A DNA stretch of 38,298 nt, taken from positions 1 to 38,298 of the forward strand of contig NZ_JAAIJR010000051.1 in assembly GCF_010915725.1 (NCBI RefSeq). The letters are read 5' to 3'. Numbering within the stretch: position 1 is the first letter of the stretch; each line of letters begins with the position of its first letter. The translations under genes were made by a program, and so were the position numbers. Below are positions 26,088 through 36,400 of the stretch, piece by piece. The notes under the pieces were generated by a model, which had not been told where the DNA came from, ran no database searches, and worked only from the letters and a program-made list of their open reading frames with translations. This DNA is from Thiorhodococcus mannitoliphagus (lineage in GTDB: Bacteria > Pseudomonadota > Gammaproteobacteria > Chromatiales > Chromatiaceae).

Positions 26088-26188
26088 ATGACCCGGACGG
26101 CATTGCCGCTGACACCGTTCGAGATGTACGGTCGCAGAGTTTCCGAATGCCGTCGCCAAACGTGACAAGGCAACGATTTCATTTGCTG

Positions 26189-26323
26189 ATGAATGAACCC
26201 ATGGTCCCCAGAACTCGAAATTGGCTGGCATGCGGCGCCGCGTTGCGGCTGCTCCCCGGACTCGCGCGGGCCGCGGATTGCGTCGATGGGCAAGTCTTCA
26301 ACGCCAGAGCCAGACTTTACTGA
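26189..26323 (+). CDS. Possible 44-residue exported peptide
   Basis: Frame MNEPMVPRTRNWLACGAALR then LLPGLARAADCVDGQVFNARARLY. It has a basic start, a short hydrophobic stretch and an ARAA-D cleavage-like site, followed by a 15-residue tail. There is no clear ribosome site. It begins 104 bases after operator copy 3, similar to the distances at the other two copies. It may be a small exported peptide or a remnant. The gap 26088-26336 contains nothing else that I recognise. Confidence 0.3.
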   Translation: MNEPMVPRTRNWLACGAALRLLPGLARAADCVDGQVFNARARLY

Positions 26324-26336
26324 CAGGAAAATGCAG

Positions 26337-29300
26337 ATGAATACATCGATCTGCCGCGCCACCCAGCGGTTTTCGCCCACCTCGATCAAGACCGCCGTCG
26401 TGCGATTCCTTGTCGCGGCGCTGGTGCTGATGTTGGCCCAGGCCGCTCTCGTAAGCCCCGCGGCGGCGGCCTGTACTTTCCCGGTCGATGTTGCCACCGA
26501 AGCCGAGCTCAATGCGGCCATCTCCTGCTACAACGGGACGACCGCAGCCGGCGCCTACACCATCACCCTCACCCAGAACATCAACCTGACCGCTAGCACG
26601 ACGGCCATCGACAACGCCACCAGCGGCGTGAGCCTGACCATCGAAGGCGGCGGCTTTGCGGTGAATGGGCAAGACATAGCCGGGGTACGGCCATTTGACA
26701 TCGCCGCGAGCACTAACGTGACGATGCGCCAACTAACCGTTACCCGCGGTCGCATCACCGCCATCGCTGAAGTCGGCGGTGGGATTCGGAATAGCGGCAC
26801 CCTGACAATTATCGACAGCACCATCAGCAACAATCAGACCGAAATTTTTGGTGGTGGCATTGGTAACGAAAGCGGCGGCAACTTGACCGTCCGCAATAGC
26901 ACCATCTCCGGCAATAGCAACAATGCAGCGGGCGGGGGCATCCTCAATAAGGGGCAGCTTACCCTCGACAGTGTGACGATGACCGGCAACTATACGGGTA
27001 ATTCTGGCGCGTTGCAGGTGGATGGCAGCGGCGCCGTGGCCATCATCCAGAATTCGATTCTGGCCAATACCAGTACCAGCGGCGGCCCCGGGAGAGATTG
27101 TGAGACCGTCAACGGCGGCACCGTCACTGACGGCGGCCATAACCTGGTGGAGGTGCAGAAGGATTGCGGCTTTGTGAACGGCGCCAACGGCAACATCGTG
27201 GGGGTGGACCCGGTGCTGGGCCGGCTGGCGAACAACGGCGGCCCGACTCAGACCGCCGCGCTGCTACCGGGCAGCCCGGCCATCGACGCCGGCAGCACGA
27301 CCCTGACCGCCGACCAGCGCGGCATCGCCCGGCCCCAGGGTGCCACCGCCGACATCGGCGCCTTCGAGTCGCGCGGTTTCAGCCTGGCCTACAGCGCCGG
27401 CAGCCCGCAGGGTACGCCGCTCAACGAAGTCTTTGCCAACCCGCTGGTGGTGAGGGTGACCAGCGCCTTCAACGAACCGGTGGGGGGCGGCCAGGTGACC
27501 TTCACCGCGCCCGGCAGTGGCGCCAGCCTGGCGACGACCCCACTTGCCGCGACGATCAGCAGCAACTCCGCCAGCCAGCCGGTGACGGCCAACGGTGTGG
27601 GGGGCAGCTACACCGTCAACGCCGACATGCGCGGCAACCTGGGCGGACCCGTTCCCTTCAACTTGACGAACCTGACTTGCGTCGACAGCGCGTCGGTTTC
27701 CACCCACGAAGAGCTCAAGAATGCCATCGCCTGCTTCAATTTCAGGACGGCCACCGTCACCCCCTACACCATCACGCTGACCAAGAACATTTCCCTGAGC
27801 GGAGCGACCACATCCATCAACAACGCCAATTCGGGCGTGGCGCTGGTGCTGGACGGCGCCGGCTTCGCGCTGGATGGCGGCGGCTTAGAGGCGACGCGCC
27901 CCATCGATGTGCGCCCCAACACGGTGGTGACTATCCGTAACCTGACTGTGCAGAATGCGAAAGCCCCGGTCGGCAATTCGAACGGCGGCGCCATCCTGAA
28001 CGCAGGGACGCTGACCATCGAAGGCAGCACGATTAGCGGCAATCAAGCCGAAAATGGTGCCGGAATCTATTCCTCCGGCCAGATGGAGATTCGCAACAGC
28101 ACGATCTCTGGCAATACCGCCTATATTGGTGGGGGGATTTTCAACCTCAATAGAGCCGATGTCGATAACTCAACTATTGCCGGCAACCGAGCGGATCGTT
28201 TTGGTGGCGGGGTGTGGAGTCAAGATAGTCCGTTTTTTATCACCAACAGCACTGTCCGCCTGAATTTTGCAAACAGTGCGGGAGGCGGTCTATACGGCAC
28301 GCTCACCCTCAAGAACACGATCGTGATCGACAACTCCTCCACGTTCACTCCTTCGGGTGCGGACCTCATGGGCAATCGGGGCCAAAATGACGTCCACACC
28401 TCCCAGGGCTATAACATGATCGGTACGTTCTACCCTCTACTTGATGATCCTCTGAGGCCCCAGCCTACCGACATCATCGGACAGACGTCTCTGATGTCCC
28501 CCCTCGGCGACTACGGCGGCGCCACGCAGACGATGGCCCTGTTGCCCAACTCCCCGGCCATCAATGCCGGTGATCCCGCCTGCCCCGCCACGGATCAGCG
28601 CGGCGTGGCCCGCGTGGGCAACTGCGACATCGGCGCCTTCGAGTCGCGCGGCTTTGTCCTGAGCGCCACCGGCGGCAGCGGGCAGGGCACGCGGATCAAC
28701 ACGGCCTTTGCCGCTCCGCTGGTGGCGACGGTGAGCAGCGCCTTCGCCGAGCCGGTGGACGGCGGGCAGGTGATCTTCACCGCCCCCGGCAGCGGCGCCA
28801 GCCTAGCGACGACTCCCCTGACCACCACGATCGGGGGCGGCAGCGCGAGCCAGCCGGTCTCGGCCAATGGCACCGAGGGCCGCTACGCGGTCAACGCCGA
28901 CACTCGCGGCAACCTGGGCTCCCCCGTCGGGTTCGACCTGAGGAACTGGATCACCCCCCCCACCTATAGCGTCACCGCCCAGGTCGGCACCGGCAGCGGC
29001 ATCGTCATCTGCACCCCAAGCAGCGTCAGCCCCGGCGGCGACAGCACCTGCGCCGCGACGCCTGCCACCGGCTTCCTGGTTCAAAGCTGGAGCGGCGACT
29101 GCGTGGCTGCGGGCAGCCAGGCCCAGTGCACCCTGACCAACATTCAGTCCGACAAGAGATCCACCGTCGACTTCGTTGCCAAGCCGCCGAGCACCTTCAG
29201 CGTCAGCGCCACGGTCGGCGGTAGCGTCCCCGGCAGCGTCACCTGCACCCCGAGCCTGGTCAAGGCCGGCGGCAAGAGCCAATGTACCGCCGTGCCTGGT

Positions 29301-31829
29301 CCGGGCGACCAGGTCGACGCCTGGACCGGCGACTGCGCCGGCACCGGCAGCAACGTCCAGTGCCGCCTGAGCAACATCACATCCGACCAGAGCTCCACGG
29401 TCAGCTTCAAAGCCCTGCCGCTCGGCAGCTACCACGTCAGCGCCAGCGTCGTCGGCGGCAACGGCAGCGTCAGCTGCACGCCCACCACCGTCGCCAAGGG
29501 CGAGAGCAGCACCTGCACCGCGGTGCCCGATGCGGGCTATCAAGTCCAGAGCTGGACCGGCGCCTGTGCCACCTGGGGCAGTCAGGATCAGTGCTACCTA
29601 CCCAAGATCCGCGCCGATCAGCTCTCGACGGTCAGCTTCATGCCCATCCCGCCGGCCACCTACAGCGTCAGCGCCACGGTGAGCGCCGGCAATGGGCACG
29701 TCAGCTGCACGCCCACCAGCGTCAGCGCCGGCGGTGCGAGTAGCTGCACCGCCGTGCCCGACGCCGGCTGGCAGATCGACAGCTGGAGCGGCGCCTGCAC
29801 GGCGGCCGGCAACACGGACCAATGCGATCTCACCAACATCCAGGCCGACCAGGTCTCCGCCGTCAGCTTCACCCAGCTACCGCTGCCGACCTACAGCCTC
29901 AGCGCCAGCGTCGATGGCGGCAATGGCCTTGTGAACTGTGCGCCCCCGACCGTCCCGCAAGGCGACAGCGGCAGCTGCACCGCCACGCCGGATCCTGGCT
30001 ACCAGGTCGCCAGCTGGAGCGGCGCTTGCGCCAGCGCCGGCACCAACATCGACTGCGCCCTGAGCAACGTGCAGGCCGACCAGGTCTCCACGGTCCGCTT
30101 CGCGCCCATTCCGCTGAACCAATACCATGTCAGCGCCAAGGTCGTCCTCGGCCATGGCACGGTCGACTGTCAGCCCACCACCGTCGCTGCCGGCGGCGCC
30201 AGTACCTGCACCGCCACGCCCGAGGCCGGCTACCAGGTCGCCAACTGGGGCGGGGACTGCGCCGGCTGGGGCACCCAGACCCAGTGCTACCTGACCAAGA
30301 TCAAGGCCGACAAAACCGCCACCGTCAGCTTCGCGCCGCTGCCGCCGACGAGCTACAGCGTCAGCGCCACCGTCAGCGCCGGCAACGGTCAGGTCAGCTG
30401 CACCCCCAGCCCCGTCACCGCCGGTGATAGCAGCAGCTGCACGGCCGTGCCCGACGCCGGCTGGGAAATCCAAAGTTGGGGCGGCGCCTGCGCCGGCACC
30501 GGCACGAGCACCCTGTGCAGCCTGACCAACATCCAGGCCAACCAGAACGCCACCGTCGCCTTCGTTGCCCAAGCGCTGCCCAGCTACAGCGTCAGCGCCA
30601 CGGTCGACGGCGGCAACGGCACGGTCAGCTGCGCCCCCACCACGGTCGTGCAAGGCGATAGTGCCCACTGCACCGCCACCCCCGACACCGGCTATCAGGT
30701 CGCGAGTTGGAGCGGCGACTGCGCCGCCACCGGCACCAACGTCGACTGCTTCCTCGGCAACATCCAGCGCGATCAGTCTTCAACTGTGCGCTTCGCGCCG
30801 CTGCCACCTGCTCACTACAGCATCACCGCCACAGTCACCAGCGGCCATGGCGCGGTCAGCTGCACCCCGCCGAGCGTCCTCGACGGTGGATCCAGCACCT
30901 GCACCGCCGTGCCCGATCCCGGCTACCGGGTCCAGGCCTGGGGCGGCGACTGCGCCTTCGCCGGCAGCCAGAGCCAATGTCAGCTCAGCCCCATCCGCGC
31001 CGACCAGGTCGCCACCGTCAGCTTCCTGCATGTGCTGCCCGGCAGCTATCAGGTCAGCGCCACGGTCACCGGCGGCAACGGCACAGTCGACTGCGTACCG
31101 ACCACGGTGGCCAAGGGCGCGTCCAGCACCTGCACCGCCACCCCGGATGCCGGCTACCAGGTGGCCGCCTGGGGCGGGGACTGCGCCAGCGCCGGCAGCG
31201 CCACCCAATGCTATCTGCCCAAGATCCAGAAGAACCAGGACGCCACGGTCAGCTTCGCGGCCCGAACGGCGAATACCTTCCATGTCAGCGCCCGCGTCGA
31301 CGGCGGCCACGGCCGCGTCAGCTGCACGCCCGAGACGGTTGCGCCCGGCAGCGACAGCACCTGCACCGCCTTGCCCGACGCTGGCTATCAGGTCGCTTAC
31401 TGGGACGGCGCCTGCCTGCTCGCCGGTCAGAACCCCATCTGCCGCCTGACCAACATCCAGGCCGACCAGACCTCCACCGTCAGCTTTGCGCTCCTGTCGC
31501 TGACCACCTACAGCGTCACGGCGAGCGTCAGTGAAGGGCAGGGCACGGTCAGCTGCACCCCCGCCAGCGTCAGCGCCGGCGGCGCCAGCACCTGCACGGC
31601 CGTACCCGGCCCGGACTATCGCGTCGGCGGCTGGAGCGGTGCCTGTGCCTTTGCCGGCAACAGTCCGCAGTGCGTGCTCACCAACGTGCAGGGCAATCAG
31701 GTGTCGGCGGTGCGTTTCGTCAGCAATGCACCGACCAATCCGAACTCAATTCCCACGCTGTCGGAGTGGGGACTCATCCTGCTGAGTCTGATGATGCTCG
31801 GCGCCGCGCAGGCACGTCTGCGCGGCTGA
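26337..31829 (+). CDS. Giant IPTL-CTERM surface protein with beta-helices and 12 four-Cys repeats
   Basis: 1,830 residues from the ATG at 26337, eight bases after AGGA; ATGs at 26331 and 26193 are poorer. Signal peptide ends near SPAAAA-CT. Two copies follow of a parallel beta-helix of the choice-of-anchor Q type (about 45-345 and 448-770), with GTLTI.DSTISNN-type rungs, LLP.SPAI.AG, DQRG.AR and DIGAFESRGF. Each copy is followed by an Ig-like segment (QVTFTAPGSGASLATTP). Residues about 876-1798 are 12 tandem repeats of about 77 residues, each with four cysteines (YSVSATV..GNG.VSC.P, C.A.PDAGYQV.SW.G.CA, QC.L..I.ADQ..TVSF). The C-terminus is IPTLSEWG (1805-1812), a hydrophobic helix, then LRG, the IPTL-CTERM sorting signal handled by exosortase H. 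Probably an adhesin or matrix protein. Confidence 0.92.
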   Translation: MNTSICRATQRFSPTSIKTAVVRFLVAALVLMLAQAALVSPAAAACTFPVDVATEAELNAAISCYNGTTAAGAYTITLTQNINLTASTTAIDNATSGVSLTIEGGGFAVNGQDIAGVRPFDIAASTNVTMRQLTVTRGRITAIAEVGGGIRNSGTLTIIDSTISNNQTEIFGGGIGNESGGNLTVRNSTISGNSNNAAGGGILNKGQLTLDSVTMTGNYTGNSGALQVDGSGAVAIIQNSILANTSTSGGPGRDCETVNGGTVTDGGHNLVEVQKDCGFVNGANGNIVGVDPVLGRLANNGGPTQTAALLPGSPAIDAGSTTLTADQRGIARPQGATADIGAFESRGFSLAYSAGSPQGTPLNEVFANPLVVRVTSAFNEPVGGGQVTFTAPGSGASLATTPLAATISSNSASQPVTANGVGGSYTVNADMRGNLGGPVPFNLTNLTCVDSASVSTHEELKNAIACFNFRTATVTPYTITLTKNISLSGATTSINNANSGVALVLDGAGFALDGGGLEATRPIDVRPNTVVTIRNLTVQNAKAPVGNSNGGAILNAGTLTIEGSTISGNQAENGAGIYSSGQMEIRNSTISGNTAYIGGGIFNLNRADVDNSTIAGNRADRFGGGVWSQDSPFFITNSTVRLNFANSAGGGLYGTLTLKNTIVIDNSSTFTPSGADLMGNRGQNDVHTSQGYNMIGTFYPLLDDPLRPQPTDIIGQTSLMSPLGDYGGATQTMALLPNSPAINAGDPACPATDQRGVARVGNCDIGAFESRGFVLSATGGSGQGTRINTAFAAPLVATVSSAFAEPVDGGQVIFTAPGSGASLATTPLTTTIGGGSASQPVSANGTEGRYAVNADTRGNLGSPVGFDLRNWITPPTYSVTAQVGTGSGIVICTPSSVSPGGDSTCAATPATGFLVQSWSGDCVAAGSQAQCTLTNIQSDKRSTVDFVAKPPSTFSVSATVGGSVPGSVTCTPSLVKAGGKSQCTAVPGPGDQVDAWTGDCAGTGSNVQCRLSNITSDQSSTVSFKALPLGSYHVSASVVGGNGSVSCTPTTVAKGESSTCTAVPDAGYQVQSWTGACATWGSQDQCYLPKIRADQLSTVSFMPIPPATYSVSATVSAGNGHVSCTPTSVSAGGASSCTAVPDAGWQIDSWSGACTAAGNTDQCDLTNIQADQVSAVSFTQLPLPTYSLSASVDGGNGLVNCAPPTVPQGDSGSCTATPDPGYQVASWSGACASAGTNIDCALSNVQADQVSTVRFAPIPLNQYHVSAKVVLGHGTVDCQPTTVAAGGASTCTATPEAGYQVANWGGDCAGWGTQTQCYLTKIKADKTATVSFAPLPPTSYSVSATVSAGNGQVSCTPSPVTAGDSSSCTAVPDAGWEIQSWGGACAGTGTSTLCSLTNIQANQNATVAFVAQALPSYSVSATVDGGNGTVSCAPTTVVQGDSAHCTATPDTGYQVASWSGDCAATGTNVDCFLGNIQRDQSSTVRFAPLPPAHYSITATVTSGHGAVSCTPPSVLDGGSSTCTAVPDPGYRVQAWGGDCAFAGSQSQCQLSPIRADQVATVSFLHVLPGSYQVSATVTGGNGTVDCVPTTVAKGASSTCTATPDAGYQVAAWGGDCASAGSATQCYLPKIQKNQDATVSFAARTANTFHVSARVDGGHGRVSCTPETVAPGSDSTCTALPDAGYQVAYWDGACLLAGQNPICRLTNIQADQTSTVSFALLSLTTYSVTASVSEGQGTVSCTPASVSAGGASTCTAVPGPDYRVGGWSGACAFAGNSPQCVLTNVQGNQVSAVRFVSNAPTNPNSIPTLSEWGLILLSLMMLGAAQARLRG
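28962..31730 (+). repeat. Twelve tandem ~230-bp coding repeats
   Basis: In-frame units of about 230 bases inside the surface-protein gene, each starting with an aromatic-rich strand codon run (TYSVSATV or similar) and carrying TGC codons at four fixed places. The units have diverged from one another but share blocks such as GTCAGCTGCACGCCCACCA. Unit number is therefore likely to vary between strains. Confidence 0.85.
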
Positions 31830-31889
31830 TGCGTCGGGGACGCGCGTGAGACCGAACGCAGCAACCGCCATGCCGCCAACCGGAGCATC

Positions 31890-32033
31890 ATGCGCGGCGC
31901 GCCGAAAGCGGCCCAGTCCGCGCGCATGGAACGGGCCGATTACGGGCTGGACATTCCGCAGGGCCACGTTGTGCAGATCGACTTTTTCGACGATGAGCAA
32001 GATAACCACGAGTTGGAGAGCCTATCCATATGA
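31890..32033 (+). CDS. Possible 47-residue protein coupled to the LprI-like gene
   Basis: ATG at 31890 with GGAG five bases ahead. The frame reads MRGAPKAAQSARMERADYGL then DIPQGHVVQIDFFDDEQDNHELESLSI. The stop TGA overlaps the ATG of the next gene (ATGA), a classic coupling. The composition is protein-like, with an acidic C-terminal half. I do not recognise a family. It could be a real small gene or the preserved tail of a lost one. Confidence 0.45.
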   Translation: MRGAPKAAQSARMERADYGLDIPQGHVVQIDFFDDEQDNHELESLSI

Positions 32034-32371
32034 CCATCGAACGCCGTCGTGTCCTTGCCTCAGTGGCCGCTGTCCTTTGTCTGACGAGTGCCCAGACTTG
32101 GGCGGCCTCGCCCAGCTTTGATTGCGCCAAGGCGTCGAGTGAGGTCGAGCAGCTCATCTGCAAGGACGCCGAGCTGGCCAGACTCGATCGTAGCCTGGCC
32201 GAGCTGTATGCCACGCTGCTCAAGAATTCCTCGGCCAACGCGCAGAAATCGCTCAAGACCGAACAGCGCGGCTGGGTCAAGGGCCGCAATGACTGCTGGA
32301 AGTCCGATGATTTGCGTGGCTGCGTAGCCGATGAGTACCGCCTGCGTATCTCGGAACTGAAGGATCGCTGA
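32030..32371 (+). CDS. LprI-family lysozyme inhibitor-like protein
   Basis: 113 residues. Signal peptide MTIERRRVLASVAAVLCLTS then AQTWA-AS. The mature domain is the LprI/DUF1311 unit: FDCAKASSEVEQLICKDAEL, ARLDRSLAELYATLL, the basic QRGWVKGRNDCW, and LRGCVADEYRLRISEL, with four cysteines in the usual places. Members include Mycobacterium LprI, reported to inhibit lysozyme, and many single-domain periplasmic proteins. Length is normal. Its start overlaps the small ORF before it. It is the second recognisable lysozyme-inhibitor type in the window, beside the PliG-like genes. Confidence 0.88.
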   Translation: MTIERRRVLASVAAVLCLTSAQTWAASPSFDCAKASSEVEQLICKDAELARLDRSLAELYATLLKNSSANAQKSLKTEQRGWVKGRNDCWKSDDLRGCVADEYRLRISELKDR

Positions 32372-32448
32372 TGGCGTGACGCCCGATTCAGGGTACGCCC
32401 TGCGTATCCTGGACTTTGGACAAAAACACAAAATCGAGGAGACCCCCC

Positions 32449-33462
32449 TTGCAGCCGATCGATCGTAGAACCGCCCTCCTGAGACTGGCCGCCATTGGAC
32501 TGGCCCCCATGGCCTTCATCCCCAAGGTGACGGCCAACGAGTTCATCAAGGAGATCGGTGAACTCAAACCCGGCGAATTCACCTGGCATCCGGATCGCTC
32601 ACCCCATGGCCCCGTGGCCGTGGTGGTCTCGCTCCCGGAGCAACGGGTGCATGTTTATCGCAATGGCATTCGGATCGCCGTGTCGACCTGCTCGACCGGC
32701 AAACCGGGCCATGAGACCCCGACCGGAGTCTTCACGGTGCTGCAAAAGGACAAGGATCATCACTCGTCGACCTACAACAATGCCCCCATGCCGAACATGA
32801 ACCGGCTGACCTGGGACGGAGTCGCGCTACACGCCGGCAAGCTGCCCGGCTATCCAGCCTCACACGGCTGCGTGCGCTTGCCGATGACCTTCTCCGCGAA
32901 GCTGTGGACAGTCACGCACGTCGGAACGCCCGTGATCATCGCCGGCACCCATTCCGATCCCTGGGAGCTGACCCATCCCGGCATGGTGCTCGGGGCCTAT
33001 GCCGAGGACGAATTCGAGCACGTCGTGGCGAGCCTGGGCGACAAACCCCATCCAGCCGATTGGGAGGAAGGGCAGGCCTATCCCATCATGACCGTGGTGG
33101 CCTCCACGGCGGACCGCAAGATCGACCTGCTCGAAGACGGTCGTGTCGTGGCCGAGGGGCGACTCAGCATCCAGGGTTCGTCGACGCCTGTGGGTTCGCA
33201 CGTCCTGATCCTCAAAGGCGCCCATGCAGGATCGAAGGGGTTGGCCTGGCAGGCCATCAGTCATCACGAGCACTCGGGCGGGTCCGTGGCCGGCGCCGAT
33301 GTCACCTCGCAGGCCATCGTGTCGCGTCTGAAGTCCGATGACAGTTTCCAGCACGCCATGAAAGAGCGCATGCATCCGGGCATGGTGATGATCGTGACCG
33401 ATACGCCCCTGCACGCGGACCGGCGATCCGGCAAGGATTTCGTCATCATGTCCAGTGCTTGA
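32449..33462 (+). CDS. YkuD-family L,D-transpeptidase, Tat-like signal
   Basis: 337 residues from a TTG at 32449 preceded by GAGGAG; the TTG at 32416 would start upstream of that ribosome site. The N-terminus QPIDRRTALLRLAAIGLAPM has a twin-arginine and hydrophobic core, so Tat export is possible. The catalytic domain (about 45-170) has VVVSLPEQRVHVYRNG, TPTGVFTVLQKD, and the active-site motif HAGKLPGYPASHGCVRLP with Cys141. A C-terminal region of about 160 residues (DRKIDLLEDGRVVAEGRL, HVLILKG) looks like an extra substrate or wall-binding domain. Such enzymes form 3-3 peptidoglycan cross-links or attach proteins to the wall. The next gene, a kinase, starts 13 bases downstream. Confidence 0.92.
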   Translation: MQPIDRRTALLRLAAIGLAPMAFIPKVTANEFIKEIGELKPGEFTWHPDRSPHGPVAVVVSLPEQRVHVYRNGIRIAVSTCSTGKPGHETPTGVFTVLQKDKDHHSSTYNNAPMPNMNRLTWDGVALHAGKLPGYPASHGCVRLPMTFSAKLWTVTHVGTPVIIAGTHSDPWELTHPGMVLGAYAEDEFEHVVASLGDKPHPADWEEGQAYPIMTVVASTADRKIDLLEDGRVVAEGRLSIQGSSTPVGSHVLILKGAHAGSKGLAWQAISHHEHSGGSVAGADVTSQAIVSRLKSDDSFQHAMKERMHPGMVMIVTDTPLHADRRSGKDFVIMSSA

Positions 33463-33474
33463 GGGCCGGAAACG

Positions 33475-36400
33475 ATGCGATCGCGCTCAGCGACTCCATC
33501 CGTGAAGGCGTCGATCGTCGATGTAGCCCACAGCGATACCTCGATCCTCTCGGGTCGATTTCGGCGCTGGCTGAGCCTGATCAACTGGTCGTTTCCTGGG
33601 GTGGTGTTGATCACCATCCTGATCTTCGCCGCGGTCCTGTATTGGTTCGAAGTCGAGCCGCTGGTGGACTTCACGGTCGCGGCCCAGCAATCCGAGGCCG
33701 CCCGGACGGCGGAACTCGGATTGCACAATCATCTCGGCGCCATCGAGAGCATCCTGTCGATCACTCGTGATCAGCTCATCGCCACGGGTTTGGGATTCGA
33801 GGACGCCGTCGCCTTCGATCGCCGCTATGCCCCGATGCTTCTGCATCGGCGGCAGATCAGCAGTCTCCACTATGCCGGCGCGGATGGCCGCGAGATCATG
33901 CTGCTGCAAACGGCGACGGGCTGGACGAACCGTATCACCCCTCGGAACACCGAACTCTCGCATCGGTCGCGCTGGCTGGAGTGGGAGTCCGGGTTCGATT
34001 TCTCCGCGCCCAGGTCCGAGCATCTGGCCGCTGACGATTATGATCCAGGCTCCACGGCCTGGTTCGAGGGTGCGATGACGGTCGCGCCTGGAGCCGTCTT
34101 CTGGACGGAGCCCTATCTGTTTCGCACCACGCGAGAACCTGGGATCACGGCGGCACTGCGCTGGGTCGACGCCGATGGAAAGAACCGCGTTCTGGCCATG
34201 GACATCCTGCTGAAGGATCTTTCACTGTTCACAGGCTCCATCCGCTACGCAAAGCAGGGATATCTGGCCCTGCTGAGCGAGGATGGACGCTTGCTCGGCC
34301 TGCCCAGGCATCCGCGCTTCAGCGACGGGACGATGCTGACGACAGCGCTGCTCAAGACGCCGGCCGAGCTTGGACTGGTGCAGTTGGCCAAGCTGCTCGA
34401 GCACCGCGAGACGGCACAGAGTCTCGCCTGGTCCGACGAAGCGGGCGACTGGATCGGTTCACTGCACCGCATCGAACTCGACGATCGAGTGTTTCTCGTC
34501 GCCACGGTCGCGCCGGCGGCCGATTTCTCACCCTGGACATGGGATACGATCCAGCGGTCGTCGACGATCGCCGTGGCGCTGATGCTGGGCGTGCTCTTGC
34601 TCGCCCGTCTCCTGTCGCGTCGCATCAATCAGTCACTGGTCCAGTTGTTCGACGCACTGGCGCAGGCCCGCGACAGCGCGGAGCAGGCGACCCGCGCCAA
34701 GTCCGACTTCCTGGCCAATATGTCGCACGAGATCCGCACGCCCATGAATGCCATCATCGGCATGTCCTATCTGGCGTTGCAGACCGACCTGACACACCAG
34801 CAACGCAACTATGTCGAGAAGGCCAATCGCGCCGCCGAGTCCCTGCTCGGCCTCATCAACGACATCCTTAACTTCTCCAAGATCGAGGCCGGCAAGCTCG
34901 ACATCGAGGCCGTCGAGTTCCGGCTGGAAGACGTGCTGGACGATCTCGCCAACCTGCTTGGACTACGGGCCGAGGACAAGGGGCTGGAACTGCTGTTCGA
35001 TCTCCAACCCGGTCTGCCGACGGCCTTGATCGGCGATCCCACGCGCGTGGGACAGATCCTGGTCAACCTGGGCAACAATGCCGTCAAGTTCACCGAAGAG
35101 GGCGGCGAGGTCGTGGTCAGGGTGCATGTTCGCGAGGAGGACGAGCAGCACGTCCTGCTCCATTTCGCCGTGAGCGATACGGGTATCGGTCTGACCGAGG
35201 AGCAGCGGGGACGGCTCTTTCAGTCCTTCTCGCAAGCCGACAGTTCGACGACACGGCGCTATGGCGGGACTGGCCTGGGGCTGACCATCTCCAAACGGCT
35301 CGTCGAATCGATGGGCGGGGAGATCTGGGTCGAGAGCACCCCAGGTGTGGGTAGCTGCTTCCATTTCACCCTGCGTCTGGCCAAACCGCGCGGCCAGGAC
35401 GCCGTGTCGAGCCGGCTGGCCGCTGTGGATCTGGACGGACTCCGGGTGCTGGTGGTCGACGACAACGCCAGTTCGCGCGACATCCTCTCCCAGATACTCG
35501 GCAGTTTCGGTTTTCGGGTCGTGCAGGCCGACCGAGGCGAAGCGGCGCTGTCCCGTCTGCGTGAGTCGATCGTGGCGGGCGAACCCTTCGAACTGGTCGT
35601 GATGGACTGGAAGATGCCGGGCCTGGACGGGGTCGAGACGGTGCGCGCCATGCAAGGCGATGCGTCGATTGCGCCGGCGCCGACGGTGATCATGATCACG
35701 GCCCATGGTCGCGAGGATCTGCGCGAAGCGGTCGAGGGTATCGGGGTGAGCCGCTGTCTGACCAAGCCCGTGACGCCCTCGACACTGCTCGATACCATCA
35801 TGGTTGCGCTGGGCCGGCAGGTCGTGGTCGAGACTCGGGCCGCCGAGCGCGATGGCGAGGCACGGGAGGCCGCGCGACGGTTGCGGGGCGCGAAGATCCT
35901 GCTGGTCGAGGACAACGCGATCAATCAGGAACTGGCACTCGAGCTGCTCTCGAACCACGGCTTGCGCGTCGAGATCGCTAACGATGGGCTGGAAGCCTTG
36001 AAACGACTCGATCGCGAACAGTTCGATGGCGTGCTCATGGACTGTCAGATGCCGGTGATGGACGGCTATGCGGCCACGCGCGAGATCCGCCGTCAGGCGC
36101 GTTGGCAGGATCTGCCAGTCATCGCCATGACCGCCAACGCCATGGTCGGCGACCGCGAGAAGGTGCTGAAAGCGGGCATGAACGACCATATCGCCAAACC
36201 CATCCGAGTGACTGACATGCTCACGACCATGGCCCACTGGATTCGTCCCAGTGAGCCACTCGCCGAGGTCGTCGACAGGGTTCGGGGCGAGGGCGCCGCC
36301 CCGGATGTCGCACTGCCGGACCTGCCCGGTATCGATCTCGTCCGCGGTCTTGCCACGACTCAGGGGGATTGCGCACTCTACCGCCGTCTGCTCACACGCT

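Noticed and set aside
28962-31730. CRISPR array or satellite for the 12 regular repeats
   Set aside because: The units are about 230 bp, in frame, and encode conserved four-cysteine protein repeats; there are no short repeats with unique spacers.
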